64,000 nucleotides of DNA, from the NCBI RefSeq assembly GCF_023498005.1, contig NZ_CP097289.1, forward strand, positions 2,976,001 through 3,040,000. The letters run 5' to 3'. This DNA comes from Streptomyces durmitorensis. Lineage in GTDB: Bacteria > Actinomycetota > Actinomycetes > Streptomycetales > Streptomycetaceae. The notes below the pieces were generated by a model, which was given only the letters and a program-made list of their open reading frames with translations, was not told where the DNA came from and did not search any database. A program made the translations under genes and the position numbers. Below are positions 50,527-59,760 of this stretch, piece by piece (the stretch's first letter is position 1; the number at the start of each line of letters is the position of its first letter).

Positions 50527-52142
50527 GTCAGCGCCCCGATCGCCATCGGCACGCCCCGCGACACCCCCGTACGCAACTGCAGCGCCAGGGCCACGTCCTG
50601 CGCGGCAGGCCGGTCGCGTCCCGCGAGGTCCGCGACGGTCCAGGCGACCCGCAGGACTCGGTCGAGCCCCCGGGCGGTCAGGAAGCCACGCTCCAGGTCC
50701 AGTTCGGCCGCGTCCAGGGCGCCCGGCTCGGCGGGCCACCGGGTGCGCAGGGCGTGCCCCGGCACTTCACTGTTCGTCCGCCATCCGGTGCCGGTCAGCC
50801 TGGCCGCCGCTCGCTCCCTGGCGGCGCGCACCCGGTCGGCGACGGTCTGCGTGGAGTCGCCCCGCGTGCCGTACCCGGCCAGCTCGGACCGTGTGACGGG
50901 CTCCACCTCGACCTTGAGGTCGACCCTGTCGAGCAGCGGGCCCGAGAGCCGGGCCTGATAGCGGCGGACGGTGGACGCCGGGCATTCGCAGCCGTCGCCA
51001 AGGAGGGTGTGCCGACCGCAGGGACAGGGGTTGGCCGCGAGCACCATCAGGAACTTCGCGGGCAGCCGCACCACTCCCGCACTGCGGGCGATCACCACAT
51101 GTCCCGATTCCAGGGGCTGGCGCAAGGAGTCCAGGGTCTGGCTGCTGAATTCCGGCGCCTCGTCGAGAAAAAGCACCCCACGGTGCGCCAGCGAGACCGC
51201 CCCCGGCCGCGCGATTCCCTTGCCGCCACCCACAAGCGACTGCATGGTCGCGGAGTGGTGCGGCGCGCAGTACGGCGCGGTGTCCACCAGGGGCTTGCCC
51301 GGCGGCAGCATGCCCGCCACGGAGTGGACGGCGGTCACCTCCAGGGACTCCTCCCGACTCAGCCGGGGCAGGATCGCCGGCAGCCGCTCCGCGAGCATCG
51401 TCTTCCCGGCGCCCGGCGGGCCCTGCAGAAAGAGGTGGTGTCCGCCCGTCGCCGCCACCTCCACGGCGGTGCGGGCCGACGCCTGTCCGACGACATCGGC
51501 GAGGTCCAGCGCGAGGGCGTCGTCCAGACCGCCGCTGAGCCCCGTGCCCACACCGGTTCCGGGCACACAGAGCCCGGCGAGCATCGGATCGGGCCGGCCG
51601 GGCTCGTCCGGCTCCTCCTCCGGCACCGGCTCATCGGTCAGCACGGCGATCAGCTGGCGCAGGCTGCGCACCCCGAGCACCGAGACCCCCGGCACCAGCG
51701 CGGCCTCGGCCGCCGTGCACTCCGGGACGACGACCTGCTCATAGCCCGCGTCCGCCGCCGCGAGGACCGCGGGCAGCACTCCCCTGACCGGCCGCACCCG
51801 CCCGTCGAGACCCAGCTCACCGATCATCACGATGTCGGTGAGGGTCCGCGGATCGATCCGCTCCGCCGCACCGAGCACAGCGCAGGCCACCGCGAGATCG
51901 AAGCCGCTGCCGCCCTTGGGCACCGAAGCCGGGCTGAGGCCGACCGTGAGTTTCTTCTGGGGCCATTCCCCGCCCGAGTTGACCACCGCGGCCCTGACCC
52001 GGTCCTTGCTCTCCGTCAGGCTCTTGTCCGGGAGCCCGACCAGCGTGAACGCCGCGACGCCGGGCTCCAGATCGGCCTGCACCTCGACGACCACGCCTTC
52101 GACGCCCACCAGCGCCACGGAACACGTACGCGCGAATCCCAT
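50523..52142 (-). CDS. comM: YifB/ComM-family Mg-chelatase-like AAA+ ATPase
   Basis: The 539-residue protein has the N-terminal Lon-protease-like domain (ARTCSVALVGVEGVVVEVQA, LPDKSLTESKDRVRAA), Walker A GPPGAGKTMLAERLPAILP and Walker B GVLFLDEAPEF, and a C-terminal Mg-chelatase domain. ComM helicases help integrate heterologous DNA during recombination. ATG at 52142 is one base from the yraN stop. Order yraN-comM-dprA is conserved in actinobacteria. Confidence 0.93.
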   Translation of the reverse strand: MGFARTCSVALVGVEGVVVEVQADLEPGVAAFTLVGLPDKSLTESKDRVRAAVVNSGGEWPQKKLTVGLSPASVPKGGSGFDLAVACAVLGAAERIDPRTLTDIVMIGELGLDGRVRPVRGVLPAVLAAADAGYEQVVVPECTAAEAALVPGVSVLGVRSLRQLIAVLTDEPVPEEEPDEPGRPDPMLAGLCVPGTGVGTGLSGGLDDALALDLADVVGQASARTAVEVAATGGHHLFLQGPPGAGKTMLAERLPAILPRLSREESLEVTAVHSVAGMLPPGKPLVDTAPYCAPHHSATMQSLVGGGKGIARPGAVSLAHRGVLFLDEAPEFSSQTLDSLRQPLESGHVVIARSAGVVRLPAKFLMVLAANPCPCGRHTLLGDGCECPASTVRRYQARLSGPLLDRVDLKVEVEPVTRSELAGYGTRGDSTQTVADRVRAARERAAARLTGTGWRTNSEVPGHALRTRWPAEPGALDAAELDLERGFLTARGLDRVLRVAWTVADLAGRDRPAAQDVALALQLRTGVSRGVPMAIGALT

Positions 52143-52143
52143 C

Positions 52144-52521
52144 TCAGGCCACCCCCCGCGCGTGCTCCACGACAGGGGCGCCGCGGCGTGGGATCAGCAC
52201 GCCGACGAGGTCGATCCGCACCCCGCCCGGCGGTGGGCCGCCGCGTTCCTCGATCCAGCGCTCGGCGAGGCGCCTCAGCCGCTCCGCCTTGGTCCGGCCC
52301 ACGGCCGCCATCGGATGCTGATACATCCCCGAGCCGACCAGACCTGCTCTGCGCGTCTTGACCTCGCAGACGACCAGCGCTTCGCCGTCCATGGCCACGA
52401 TGTCGATCTCACCGGTTCTGCCACCGCGCCAGTTGCGCTCCAGAACCGTCATTCCGGCTTCTCCGAGCCGCCGCGCGGCCAGATCTTCGCCGTACCGCCC
52501 GAGTGCCCCCCGTGCGTTCAT
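52144..52521 (-). CDS. YraN/UPF0102-family endonuclease-like protein
   Basis: A 125-residue protein with the restriction-endonuclease-like core: [51 protein letters not shown] (the E-x-K style active site). Function of the family is unsettled. ATG at 52521 has GGAGGTGG upstream. First gene of the yraN-comM-dprA operon. Confidence 0.92.
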   Translation of the reverse strand: MNARGALGRYGEDLAARRLGEAGMTVLERNWRGGRTGEIDIVAMDGEALVVCEVKTRRAGLVGSGMYQHPMAAVGRTKAERLRRLAERWIEERGGPPPGGVRIDLVGVLIPRRGAPVVEHARGVA

Positions 52522-52690
52522 GTCGGCACCACCTCCGACATCCACACTGGGACTCAGCCCCGAGCGTTGTGGATCTTGGTGGACGACTCACGCGTTGTGG
52601 ATAACTCGCCCACCCGACCCGGTGAAGCCGATGCACCACACAAAGCCGGTGCACCAAACAAACCCGGTGCACCAGGCGAACCCGGTGGAC
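52522..52690. other. Intergenic region with DnaA-box-like words and short repeats
   Basis: 169 bases. TTGTGGATAAC at about 52603 contains the complement of TTATCCACA, and GTTGTGGATC lies at about 52565. Three copies of a CCGGTGCACCA-type unit (CCGGTGCACCAAACAAACC, CCGGTGCACCAGGCGAACC, with a more distant GCCGATGCACC copy) occur at about 52627-52685. Not an origin. Confidence 0.5.
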
Positions 52691-52999
52691 TCAGCCTCCC
52701 GGCAGCTCGAGATCGCTCTTGTTGAGCTCCTCGATATTCACGTCCTTGAACGTCAGGACGCGTACCTGCTTCACGAACCGTGCGGGCCTGTACATGTCCC
52801 ACACCCAGGCGTCCGCCATGGACACCTCGAAGAAAACCTCACCCTGGACCGAGTGCACCTGCATCTCGTAGTCATTCGTGAGGTAAAAGCGCCGTTCGGT
52901 CTCGATCACATATTTGAACAGACCGACGACATCGCGGTACTCCCGGTAGAGCTTCAGCTCCATCTCGGTCTCGTACTTCTCGAGGTCCTCGGCGCTCAT
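52691..52999 (-). CDS. DUF2469 family protein
   Basis: A 102-residue, highly conserved actinobacterial protein of unknown function (MSAEDLEKYETEMELKLYRE at the start; YRDVVGLFKYVIETERRFYL; VFFEVSMADAWVWDMYRPAR). Always near yraN and the signal peptidase genes in streptomycetes as I recall. ATG at 52999. Charged and aromatic-rich, no signal peptide. Confidence 0.92.
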   Translation of the reverse strand: MSAEDLEKYETEMELKLYREYRDVVGLFKYVIETERRFYLTNDYEMQVHSVQGEVFFEVSMADAWVWDMYRPARFVKQVRVLTFKDVNIEELNKSDLELPGG

Positions 53000-53054
53000 G
53001 GCATGTTCCCCTTCAGCCGTGCGTCCCCCTATTGTGCGTCAGCCCCTGGAGCCT

Positions 53055-53552
53055 CTACACGATTTCCGTGTCGAGGGTCTCGGGCCGGCTCGGAGGACCC
53101 TCGTCGAGCAGCCTGCGAAGCAGCTCGGCGAGCCTGGTCGGATACACCGTCTCATGTGCCTCGGTCAGTTCCTGGCACGTCCACCAACGCGCTCCGGCGA
53201 CACTCCGCTGTTCCAGCTCCGTCAGCCCTGTGGCCTGCGTGGACGTCTGTGACGTACGCGCCAGGAAGTACCGCTCGTCCTGGTCCCAGCGCCGTCCGGC
53301 GAAGGGGAAGGAGCAGATCCGCTGCCACAGGGCGGGGCCGAGCTCGACCTCGGTGATGCCCGTCTCTTCCATCAGTTCACGCAGTGCGGCCTGTTCATGC
53401 GTCTCGTCGCCCTCCAGACCGCCGCCCGGTGTGAACCACCAGTCGTCCGCCGTGTCCTCCGGCTCATGGCCGTGGAGCAGCAGAATCCGGTCCTGCGGGT
53501 CGAGCAGCACGACCCGCGCGACCCTGCGCAGCGGCTGTGCCTCAGCCGACAC
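53055..53552 (-). CDS. NUDIX hydrolase
   Basis: About 165 residues. The NUDIX box GGGLEGDETHEQAALRELME followed by ETGI is complete (G5xE7REUxEExGU). Likely hydrolyses a nucleotide-linked pyrophosphate. The GTG at 53552 overlaps the sipZ-type gene stop by 11 bases, so the gene is coupled to the signal-peptidase operon. Substrate unknown. Confidence 0.9.
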   Translation of the reverse strand: MSAEAQPLRRVARVVLLDPQDRILLLHGHEPEDTADDWWFTPGGGLEGDETHEQAALRELMEETGITEVELGPALWQRICSFPFAGRRWDQDERYFLARTSQTSTQATGLTELEQRSVAGARWWTCQELTEAHETVYPTRLAELLRRLLDEGPPSRPETLDTEIV

Positions 53553-54309
53553 GGGCGGTCGCCCCCGACCGGTCACGGCTCTGCGGGCGCTCACGCCTGC
53601 GGCCGAGCCGCTTGGCCACCGGACCGTAGGCGGCGCCGCCCAGGACGAGGACCGCACCGGCCACCACCGCCCACACCACGAGCCGTACGGGCCCCGGATC
53701 GGAGATGCCGCCCGGCATGTCCGCGAAGCCCTCGGGGCGCTCCAGCGTCCCGAACTTGTCCAGCGGCCAGGCCACCGCGTCGACCCGCCCCTCCACCGCA
53801 CTGCGCGGCACGGAGCCGTGGTTGGAGTCGCCCAGGTGAACGCTGGAGTCCAGGGAGCCGCTGCGCTCGTCACCGAGCAGGAAGAGGTTGCCCTTGGGGA
53901 CCGTGGTGGCCGGGATTCCGGTGGCCGCGGCGCCCTTGCCCTCGGGAAGATACGGTTCTGCGACCTGCTTGCCGTTGACCATCAGCTTGCCGTCCGTGCA
54001 GCAGGAGATCCGGTCCCCGCCGACGCCGACCACGCGCTTGACCATCGGCAGATCGCCCCAGCTCGCCTGCCGGAAGACGACGACGTCGCCCCGGCGCACC
54101 TCGCTGCCGTCCATCCGCTCGGCCAGGACCCGGTCGCCCGCGCCGATCGTCGGCGTCATCGAGCCGGTGGGCACGGTGTACGGCTGGTACAGGATGGCGC
54201 CCCAGACGAAGCCTCCCAGGAAGAGCACACAGCCGAGGGCCACGGCAAGTCCCGACAGCACGCTGCCGAGCCGTCCGTGGCCCTCGTCCGTACGTTGTGT
54301 CCTGCTCAT
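53542..54309 (-). CDS. sipZ: Signal peptidase I (fourth of a tandem set)
   Basis: A 255-residue membrane serine protease. N-terminal TM GLAVALGCVLFLGGFVWGAI, box B PTGSMTPTIGAGDRVL with the nucleophile Ser, box D RRGDVVVF, the Lys region MVKRVVGVGGD, and box E GDERSGSLDSSVH. A second TM near the C terminus (VVWAVVAGAVLVLGGAAYG) is characteristic of streptomycete enzymes. Named by position against the sipW-X-Y-Z order recalled from S. lividans. Confidence 0.9.
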   Translation of the reverse strand: MSRTQRTDEGHGRLGSVLSGLAVALGCVLFLGGFVWGAILYQPYTVPTGSMTPTIGAGDRVLAERMDGSEVRRGDVVVFRQASWGDLPMVKRVVGVGGDRISCCTDGKLMVNGKQVAEPYLPEGKGAAATGIPATTVPKGNLFLLGDERSGSLDSSVHLGDSNHGSVPRSAVEGRVDAVAWPLDKFGTLERPEGFADMPGGISDPGPVRLVVWAVVAGAVLVLGGAAYGPVAKRLGRRRERPQSRDRSGATARVG

Positions 54310-54389
54310 CCCAGTGCTCCCCCATATCGGAGACGACCCCGCGCCCCTACGAACAGGAGCGCGGAAGATCGGTGATCTGGGACGGCACC

Positions 54390-55367
54390 CTACCCGGCGG
54401 TACCTCCGCCAGAAACCCTCGTGTCCTGCGCAGCGGCGACCGTGAGCCGACGCCTGCGCCAGAGCACGAGCGGAACCGCACCCGCGAGCCCGAGGGCCGC
54501 CGGTGCCGCGCTCATCGCGGCGTTGATGCCCTGCTGGTCGAAGGTGTCCGGCTTGGGCAGCGTCGCCCAGCGGGTGGGCGGCCAGGCGATCACGATGGCG
54601 CGGCCCACGACGTTGTCCACGGGGACGGCGCCGCCGCCGGGCTGGTTCTGGTGGTAGCGGGAGTCCAGCGAGTTCTGCCGGTGGTCACCCATGACCCAGA
54701 TCTTGCCCGCGGGGACGGTGACCTTGAACTGGCCGCCCTGGTCGTCGACGCTGCACGGGGTGTTGCCCTCGAAGACGTACGGCTCGTTCAGCGCCTTGCC
54801 GTTGACCTTCACCGGACCGGTGCCCTTGCACTCCACCGTGTCGCCACCGACCGCGATGACGCGCTTGATGAGGTCCTTCTCGTCGGCGGACGGCATCAGG
54901 CCGACCCAGCCGAGGACCCGCTGAATCGCGTTCGGGTCGGGCGTCGGCTCACCGTCCAGCCAGTGGCCGGGGTCCCTGAAGACGACGACCTCGCCGCGCT
55001 CCGGCTCCGAGCCGAACCACGGGGTCAGCTTGTCGACCAGGACGCGGTCGCCCTTCTGGAGCGTGTTCTGCATCGAGTCCGAGGGAATCGAGAACGCCTG
55101 CACCAGGAAGGTCTTGATCACCAGTGCCAGGATCAGCGCGATGCCGACGAGGAGCGGCAGCTCCTTCCAGAAGGAGCGGGGCTTCTTCGGCCCCTTGGCC
55201 TGCTTCCCGTCCCGGTCACCGGTTGCGGGACCGGCGCCCGCGGTGTCACTCCCGGGGTTCACGCCGTCCGCCGCGGCCCCGTCCTCCGGCTCGTCCGATC
55301 GCCCTGGCTGCTCTTCGGGCCCACCGTGTCCGGACCGTGCGCCGACCGCCACATCCCCCACATCCAC
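54390..55367 (-). CDS. sipY: Signal peptidase I (third of a tandem set)
   Basis: The 325-residue protein has an acidic/Gly-rich cytoplasmic N terminus of about 65 residues, a TM helix (LPLLVGIALILALVIKTFLV), box B IPSDSMQNTLQKGDRVLVDK with the catalytic Ser, box D GEVVVFRDPG, the Lys box DLIKRVIAVGGD and box E GDHRQNSLDSRYH. The GTG at 55367 has TGAGGA just before it and lies 122 bases inside the upstream sip gene. Confidence 0.9.
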   Translation of the reverse strand: MDVGDVAVGARSGHGGPEEQPGRSDEPEDGAAADGVNPGSDTAGAGPATGDRDGKQAKGPKKPRSFWKELPLLVGIALILALVIKTFLVQAFSIPSDSMQNTLQKGDRVLVDKLTPWFGSEPERGEVVVFRDPGHWLDGEPTPDPNAIQRVLGWVGLMPSADEKDLIKRVIAVGGDTVECKGTGPVKVNGKALNEPYVFEGNTPCSVDDQGGQFKVTVPAGKIWVMGDHRQNSLDSRYHQNQPGGGAVPVDNVVGRAIVIAWPPTRWATLPKPDTFDQQGINAAMSAAPAALGLAGAVPLVLWRRRRLTVAAAQDTRVSGGGTAG

Positions 55368-56331
55368 TCCTCAGTCCGTGCCGCTGCCCGCTCCTGATGC
55401 GATGCAGGCCCACCACTCCCATAACGAGCGGGAGTTCCGCAGGGGTCGGGAGTCCGGTCAATCCGTATCGATCGCCGGGTGCCACCCTATGCGACGGCCC
55501 GAGGGCAGTGGCCGACCCCGCACCCGCGTCGGGCACGGACGCGTACGTTTCGGGCTCCTCCAGCTTGCGCCAGTGGTCGAAGGGCCAGGCGATGACGAGC
55601 GCGCGCCCCACGACGCTGTCCTCGCTGACGGTGCCGCTGAACTTCTCGGTGCGGTGGAAGCGGGAGTCGGCCGAGTCGGAGCGGTGGTCTCCCATGACGA
55701 AGAGGCGCCCTTCGGGGACCTTCACCTCGAACTCGAAGGACGAGGGCTCATCACCCGGATTGATGTACGGCTCGGTGAGCGGGACTCCGTTGACCATGAG
55801 CTTCTTGTTCTTGTCACAGCACTTCACGGTGTCGCCGCCGACGCCGACCACGCGCTTGATCAGGTCGCGTTCGTTGTCGGAGGGCAGCAGCCCGATGAAG
55901 GACAGGCCTTCCTTGACCTGCTTGACGCCTACGGGGTCGTCCTTCTTCTTGGTCTGTTCGTCCTCGAGCCAGTTGCCGGGGTCCTCGAAGACGACGACGT
56001 CGCCGCGCTCGGGCTTGGCACCGAACCACGGGGTGAGCTTGTCGACGAGGACACGGTCGCCGATCTTGATCGTCTGCTCCATCGAGCCCGAGGGGATCAC
56101 GAAGGCCTGCACCAGGAAGGTCTTCAGGACCAGGGCTATCAGGAGCGCGACGCCTATGAGCAGCGGTATCTCCTTGATCGCCGAGCGCCGCCTGCGCCGC
56201 TTGACCTTCCGCGCGAGCTTGCGCCGCTCGGCCCTTCCGGGCAGTACGGGACCAGTGGTGGGCCGGGATCCGGTGGGCAGCCTGGTGTCGGACCGGTGGC
56301 TGGCGGCTCGCGTCCGCCCGCGGTTACCCAT
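55246..56331 (-). CDS. sipX: Signal peptidase I (second of a tandem set), long 3' overlap
   Basis: The 361-residue protein has a basic N terminus (RRKLARKVKRRRRRSAIKEI), TM helix, box B IPSGSMEQTIKIGDRVLVDK, Lys box DLIKRVVGVGGDTVKCC and box E GDHRSDSADSRFH. The catalytic part ends near residue 280. The last 40 residues (Arg/Gly-rich) are encoded in DNA that is also the start of the next sip gene in another frame; this tail may be non-functional. ATG at 56331 overlaps the upstream gene by 8 bases. Confidence 0.9.
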   Translation of the reverse strand: MGNRGRTRAASHRSDTRLPTGSRPTTGPVLPGRAERRKLARKVKRRRRRSAIKEIPLLIGVALLIALVLKTFLVQAFVIPSGSMEQTIKIGDRVLVDKLTPWFGAKPERGDVVVFEDPGNWLEDEQTKKKDDPVGVKQVKEGLSFIGLLPSDNERDLIKRVVGVGGDTVKCCDKNKKLMVNGVPLTEPYINPGDEPSSFEFEVKVPEGRLFVMGDHRSDSADSRFHRTEKFSGTVSEDSVVGRALVIAWPFDHWRKLEEPETYASVPDAGAGSATALGPSHRVAPGDRYGLTGLPTPAELPLVMGVVGLHRIRSGQRHGLRSGCGGCGGRRTVRTRWARRAARAIGRAGGRGRGGRREPRE

Positions 56332-57043
56332 GCGCGCCGCCTGGTGCCGGCACGCGCGCGTAGCTGTCGGGGCGGTCCAGGGACGTCCAGTGCCCGACGG
56401 GCCAGGCGATCCAGTCGGCCCTGCCGATCACGGAGTCGACGGGGATCATGCCGCCGCCGGGCTGGCCCAAGTGGTCGCGGGAGTCACGGGAGTCGCTGCG
56501 GTGGTCGCCGAGGAGGAACAGGCTGCCTTCCGGTACGACGACGTCGAAGGGCACCTTGGAGGGGGCATCCCCCGGGTACAGGTACGGCTCGTCGACCGGC
56601 TCGCCGTTCACCTTGATCCTCCCCCGCTCGTCGCAGCAGACCACGCGGTCTCCCCCCACCCCTGCGACCCGCTTGATGTAGTCGGCATCCCCGAAGTAGC
56701 CGCTGCCGTCGAAGACGACCGCGTCACCTCGCTGCGGCTCGGAACCGAAACGGTACGCCAACTTGTTGACGAGTACCCGGTCTCCGACCCGGAACGCGGG
56801 CTCCATGGAGCCGCTGGGGATCTGGAACGGCTGCATCACGAAGGTGCTCACGAGCAGCAAGGACACCATGCAGATCAGCAGTGTCAGGGTGATCCGGCCG
56901 CCGGGCACCCAGGAGACGAACGACATAAAAGAGGAGCGCGACCGGTCCTCCGCCCCCGCGGACTCCCCGTCGCTCTCGGCGCTCGGGGAATCGGTGGGTG
57001 GGGAGGAGCGGTCGCGCTCCGTGTGCTGTGCTTCGGTGTCCAT
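56324..57043 (-). CDS. sipW: Signal peptidase I (first of a tandem set)
   Basis: The 239-residue protein has an acidic N terminus, TM helix (ITLTLLICMVSLLLVSTFVM), box B IPSGSMEPAFRVGDRVLVNK, RGDAVVFDGSGYF, Lys box DYIKRVAGVGGDRVVCC and box E GDHRSDSRDSRDH. First of four tandem signal peptidases, 46 bases downstream of rplS on the same strand. It has no C-terminal TM helix, unlike the others. Confidence 0.9.
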   Translation of the reverse strand: MDTEAQHTERDRSSPPTDSPSAESDGESAGAEDRSRSSFMSFVSWVPGGRITLTLLICMVSLLLVSTFVMQPFQIPSGSMEPAFRVGDRVLVNKLAYRFGSEPQRGDAVVFDGSGYFGDADYIKRVAGVGGDRVVCCDERGRIKVNGEPVDEPYLYPGDAPSKVPFDVVVPEGSLFLLGDHRSDSRDSRDHLGQPGGGMIPVDSVIGRADWIAWPVGHWTSLDRPDSYARVPAPGGAHG

Positions 57044-57088
57044 CGGGGCCAGATGCTATCCGGCTCCGTTGTGGACCCGTGCGCGAGC

Positions 57089-57439
57089 TCAGTTGTCGCG
57101 CTTCTCCTTGATCTTCGCGGCCTTGCCGCGCAGCTCACGGAGGTAGTACAGCTTCGCGCGACGCACGGCGCCGCGGCTGACGAGCTCGATCTTCTCGACG
57201 ATCGGGGTGTGCACCGGGAAGGTGCGCTCCACGCCGACGGAGAAGGAGACCTTGCGGACCGTGAAGGTCTCGCGCACGCCGGCACCCTGGCGACGGATGA
57301 CTACGCCCTTGAACTGCTGCACACGGGAGCGGTTGCCCTCGATGACGCGCACGTGGACGTTGACGGTGTCACCCGGGCGGAAGGCCGGGATGTCGGTGCG
57401 CAGCGAAGCGCTGTCGACGGAGTCGAGCAGGTTAGCCAT
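57089..57439 (-). CDS. rplS: 50S ribosomal protein L19
   Basis: A full-length 116-residue L19 ([79 protein letters not shown]). It sits at the subunit interface next to L14. Follows trmD by 132 bases, in conserved order. Confidence 0.97.
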   Translation of the reverse strand: MANLLDSVDSASLRTDIPAFRPGDTVNVHVRVIEGNRSRVQQFKGVVIRRQGAGVRETFTVRKVSFSVGVERTFPVHTPIVEKIELVSRGAVRRAKLYYLRELRGKAAKIKEKRDN

Positions 57440-57571
57440 GATCGTCTGCTTTCTTCACTGATGCCACAGGTCATCAGCGGTAAGTTCGTGATGAGGATTC
57501 GATAGCTGTTCACATCGGGCGGGCGTCTGTCCCCCTGTGGCAGGGGCGCACGCTGGACGTACAGCAGCGAC
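57440..57571 (-). promoter_or_regulatory. trmD-rplS intergenic leader with small hairpin
   Basis: 132 bases. CCCCTGCCACAGGGG on the minus strand (about 57532-57546) forms a short stem before rplS. It may be a weak attenuator or an L19-leader-type element; assignment is tentative. Confidence 0.35.
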
Positions 57572-58393
57572 CTATTGTTCCACGGCCTCGGGGTCTCGCC
57601 CAAATCGGCCGTCGGGGCCCGGCCGCCACCCCAGGATCGAGAGCATCTCGCGGTCCTTCTTGTCGAAGGCGGCGGGGTCGCAACGCTCGATCAGATCAGG
57701 CCTGTTGCGGACCGTGCGCCGCAGCGCCTCGTCCCTGCGCCAGCGCGCGATCTTGCCGTGGTGGCCGCTGACCAGCACGTCCGGGATGCCGTGGCCACGC
57801 CACTCGGGAGGCTTCGTGTAGACGGGGCCTTCGAGGAGATTGGCCATGGCGCCGGGGGCGAAGGAGTCGTCGCGGTGGGACTCGGCGTTGCCGAGGACCC
57901 CGGGCAGGAGCCGGGCCACGGCCTCGGTGACGACCAGGACGGCCGCCTCGCCGCCCGCGAGGACGTAGTCGCCGATCGACACTTCGTAGACGGGCATCCG
58001 GGTCGCGTACTCGTCCATGACGCGGCGGTCGATGCCTTCGTAGCGCGCGGGCGTGAAGACCAGCCAGGGCCGCTCGGAGAGCTCGACGGCGAGCTCCTGG
58101 GTGAAGGGGCGTCCGCTGGGCGTGGGGACGACCAGGACGGGCCCGTGGGCCCCGGCCTCGTACCCCTCGGCGAGCACGTCGTCGAGCGCCGCGCCCCAGG
58201 GGTCGGTCTTCATGACCATGCCGGGGCCGCCGCCGTACGGGGTGTCGTCGACCGTGTTGTGCCGGTCGTACGTCCATTCCCTGAGGTCGTGCACGTTCAC
58301 GTCGAGCTGTCCACGCGCGCGTGCCTTGCCGACGAGGGAGACGTTCAGGGGTTCCAGGTACTCGGGGAAGATCGTGACGACGTCGAGACGCAT
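57572..58393 (-). CDS. trmD: tRNA (guanine37-N1)-methyltransferase TrmD
   Basis: The 273-residue SPOUT enzyme has RLDVVTIFPEYLEPLNVSLV at the start, PYGGGPGMVMKTDPW, the knot region VVPTPSGRPFTQELAVELSE, LVFTPARYEGIDRRVMD and SIGDYVLAGGEAAVLVVTEA. It methylates G37 of tRNAs to prevent frameshifts. ATG shares one base with the rimM stop. Confidence 0.97.
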   Translation of the reverse strand: MRLDVVTIFPEYLEPLNVSLVGKARARGQLDVNVHDLREWTYDRHNTVDDTPYGGGPGMVMKTDPWGAALDDVLAEGYEAGAHGPVLVVPTPSGRPFTQELAVELSERPWLVFTPARYEGIDRRVMDEYATRMPVYEVSIGDYVLAGGEAAVLVVTEAVARLLPGVLGNAESHRDDSFAPGAMANLLEGPVYTKPPEWRGHGIPDVLVSGHHGKIARWRRDEALRRTVRNRPDLIERCDPAAFDKKDREMLSILGWRPGPDGRFGRDPEAVEQ

Positions 58394-58956
58394 CAGGCTT
58401 CGTCTCCAGAAAGCGCCTCGTCATCCCTTGCGGAAACGATCTCCGCGCGGTCGTCGATCAGGCCGGGCGGCGGGTCGATGATCGCCCGCTGCTCCTCCAG
58501 GTCGATCTCGGTGACGATCGCCTCCACGAAGGGGATCATCACCTCGCTGCCGTCGGGCCGCTCCACGATGAACAGGTCCTGCGAGGGCAGGTGCGAGATC
58601 TCGGTGATCCGGCCGACCTCGATGCCGTCCTTGGTGACGATGTCGAGGTCCATCAGCTGGTGGTCGTAGTACTCGTCCTCGTCCTCCGGGAGCTCCTCCG
58701 GATCGACCTCCGCGATCAGCAGCGTGTTGCGCAGCGCTTCGGCGCCCGTGCGGTCGCGCACGCCCTCGAAGCGCAGCAGCAGGCGGCCGCTGTGCACCCG
58801 GCCGGTCTCGATGGTCAGCGGCCCCGTGGAGGCGGGGTCGGTGGCGAGGACGGCGCCGGGCCCGAGCCGCAGCTCCGGCTCGTCGGTGCGCACCTCGACG
58901 GTGACCTCACCCTTGATGCCATGGGCGCGGCCGATCCGCGCGACTACCAGCTGCAC
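58393..58956 (-). CDS. rimM: 16S rRNA processing protein RimM
   Basis: A 187-residue protein with the RimM N-terminal domain ([20 protein letters not shown]) and PRC-barrel C-terminal domain ([40 protein letters not shown]). Assists 30S maturation by binding S19. Coupled to trmD by stop/start overlap. Confidence 0.96.
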   Translation of the reverse strand: MQLVVARIGRAHGIKGEVTVEVRTDEPELRLGPGAVLATDPASTGPLTIETGRVHSGRLLLRFEGVRDRTGAEALRNTLLIAEVDPEELPEDEDEYYDHQLMDLDIVTKDGIEVGRITEISHLPSQDLFIVERPDGSEVMIPFVEAIVTEIDLEEQRAIIDPPPGLIDDRAEIVSARDDEALSGDEA

Positions 58957-59024
58957 TGCTTTCTCTCCTGTCGTGTGCCTACGGAAGGGTCACCGTTGAC
59001 GACGGCAGACGCCTGGAAACGACT

Positions 59025-59062
59025 ACGGGCCGGGGAAGGCCCAGAAGCCCTCCCCGGCCCGT
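59025..59062 (-). terminator. Perfect 12-bp hairpin between the KH gene and rimM
   Basis: Arms 59025-59036 (ACGGGCCGGGGA) and 59051-59062 (TCCCCGGCCCGT). It lies 19 bases past the KH-protein stop, so it can end or attenuate the rpsP-khpA transcript before rimM-trmD. Confidence 0.75.
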
Positions 59063-59080
59063 GCCGGTGCTACCTGTGGT

Positions 59081-59320
59081 TCAGTGAACCTGGTCCACGT
59101 CGACGAGGTCGACGCGGACACCACGGCCGCCGATGGCGCCCACGACGGTCCGCAGAGCGCGCGCGGTACGGCCGTTGCGGCCGATCACCTTGCCGAGGTC
59201 ATCCGGGTGGACCCGGACCTCGAGCACACGCCCCCGGCGCAGGTTGCGCGAGGCGACCTGCACGTCGTCGGGGTTGTCGACAATGCCCTTCACGAGGTGC
59301 TCGAGAGCCTCCTCGAGCAT
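59081..59320 (-). CDS. khpA: KH-domain RNA-binding protein KhpA
   Basis: A 79-residue single KH domain with the GxxG loop in KVIGRNGRTARALRTVVGAI. Works with Jag/KhpB in RNA binding and cell-size control in other Gram-positives. Follows rpsP by two bases, the conserved order. Confidence 0.94.
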   Translation of the reverse strand: MLEEALEHLVKGIVDNPDDVQVASRNLRRGRVLEVRVHPDDLGKVIGRNGRTARALRTVVGAIGGRGVRVDLVDVDQVH

Positions 59321-59322
59321 GC

Positions 59323-59760
59323 TCAGGCCTCGGTCGACTCGGTGGACTCGGCCTTGGCCTCGTCCGCCTTCTTGTCAGCCTTCTTGGCCTTCTGGGTGAT
59401 GGCCTCACCCTTGACGTCGTCGCCCTCGAGGCCCTTGGTGAAGGCCTCGAACGCGGCGCGCTTGTCCTTGGGCTCCGCGACGAGCAGCGGCGCCGGGGCC
59501 GGAAGGCCCTTGTGCGCCTGCCAGTCACCGGTGAGCTTCAGGATCGCCATGACCGGCTCGGTCGGCTGAGCGCCGACGGAGAGCCAGTACTGCGCGCGCT
59601 CCGAGTTGACCTCGATGCGCGAGGGGTTCTGCACCGGGTGGTACAGACCGATCTCCTCGATGGCCCGACCATCACGGCGGGTACGGGAGTCGGCGACGAC
59701 GATGCGGTAGTGAGGCGCGCGGATCTTTCCCAGACGCTTCAGCTTGATCTTGACTGCCAC
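59323..59760 (-). CDS. rpsP: 30S ribosomal protein S16
   Basis: The 145-residue S16 has the core [39 protein letters not shown] and [19 protein letters not shown] in the first 90 residues, then a Lys/Ala/Glu-rich C-terminal extension (about 50 residues) seen in actinobacteria. GTG at 59760 is the standard start. Confidence 0.96.
   Translation of the reverse strand: MAVKIKLKRLGKIRAPHYRIVVADSRTRRDGRAIEEIGLYHPVQNPSRIEVNSERAQYWLSVGAQPTEPVMAILKLTGDWQAHKGLPAPAPLLVAEPKDKRAAFEAFTKGLEGDDVKGEAITQKAKKADKKADEAKAESTESTEA

Noticed and set aside
50103..52361. A 752-codon plus-strand frame across dprA, comM and yraN
   Set aside because: Mirror frame of highly conserved genes; Pro/Ala/Arg-rich composition.
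52522..52690. Replication origin
   Set aside because: Only two DnaA-like words and no dnaA/dnaN neighbours; oriC in Streptomyces has many boxes.
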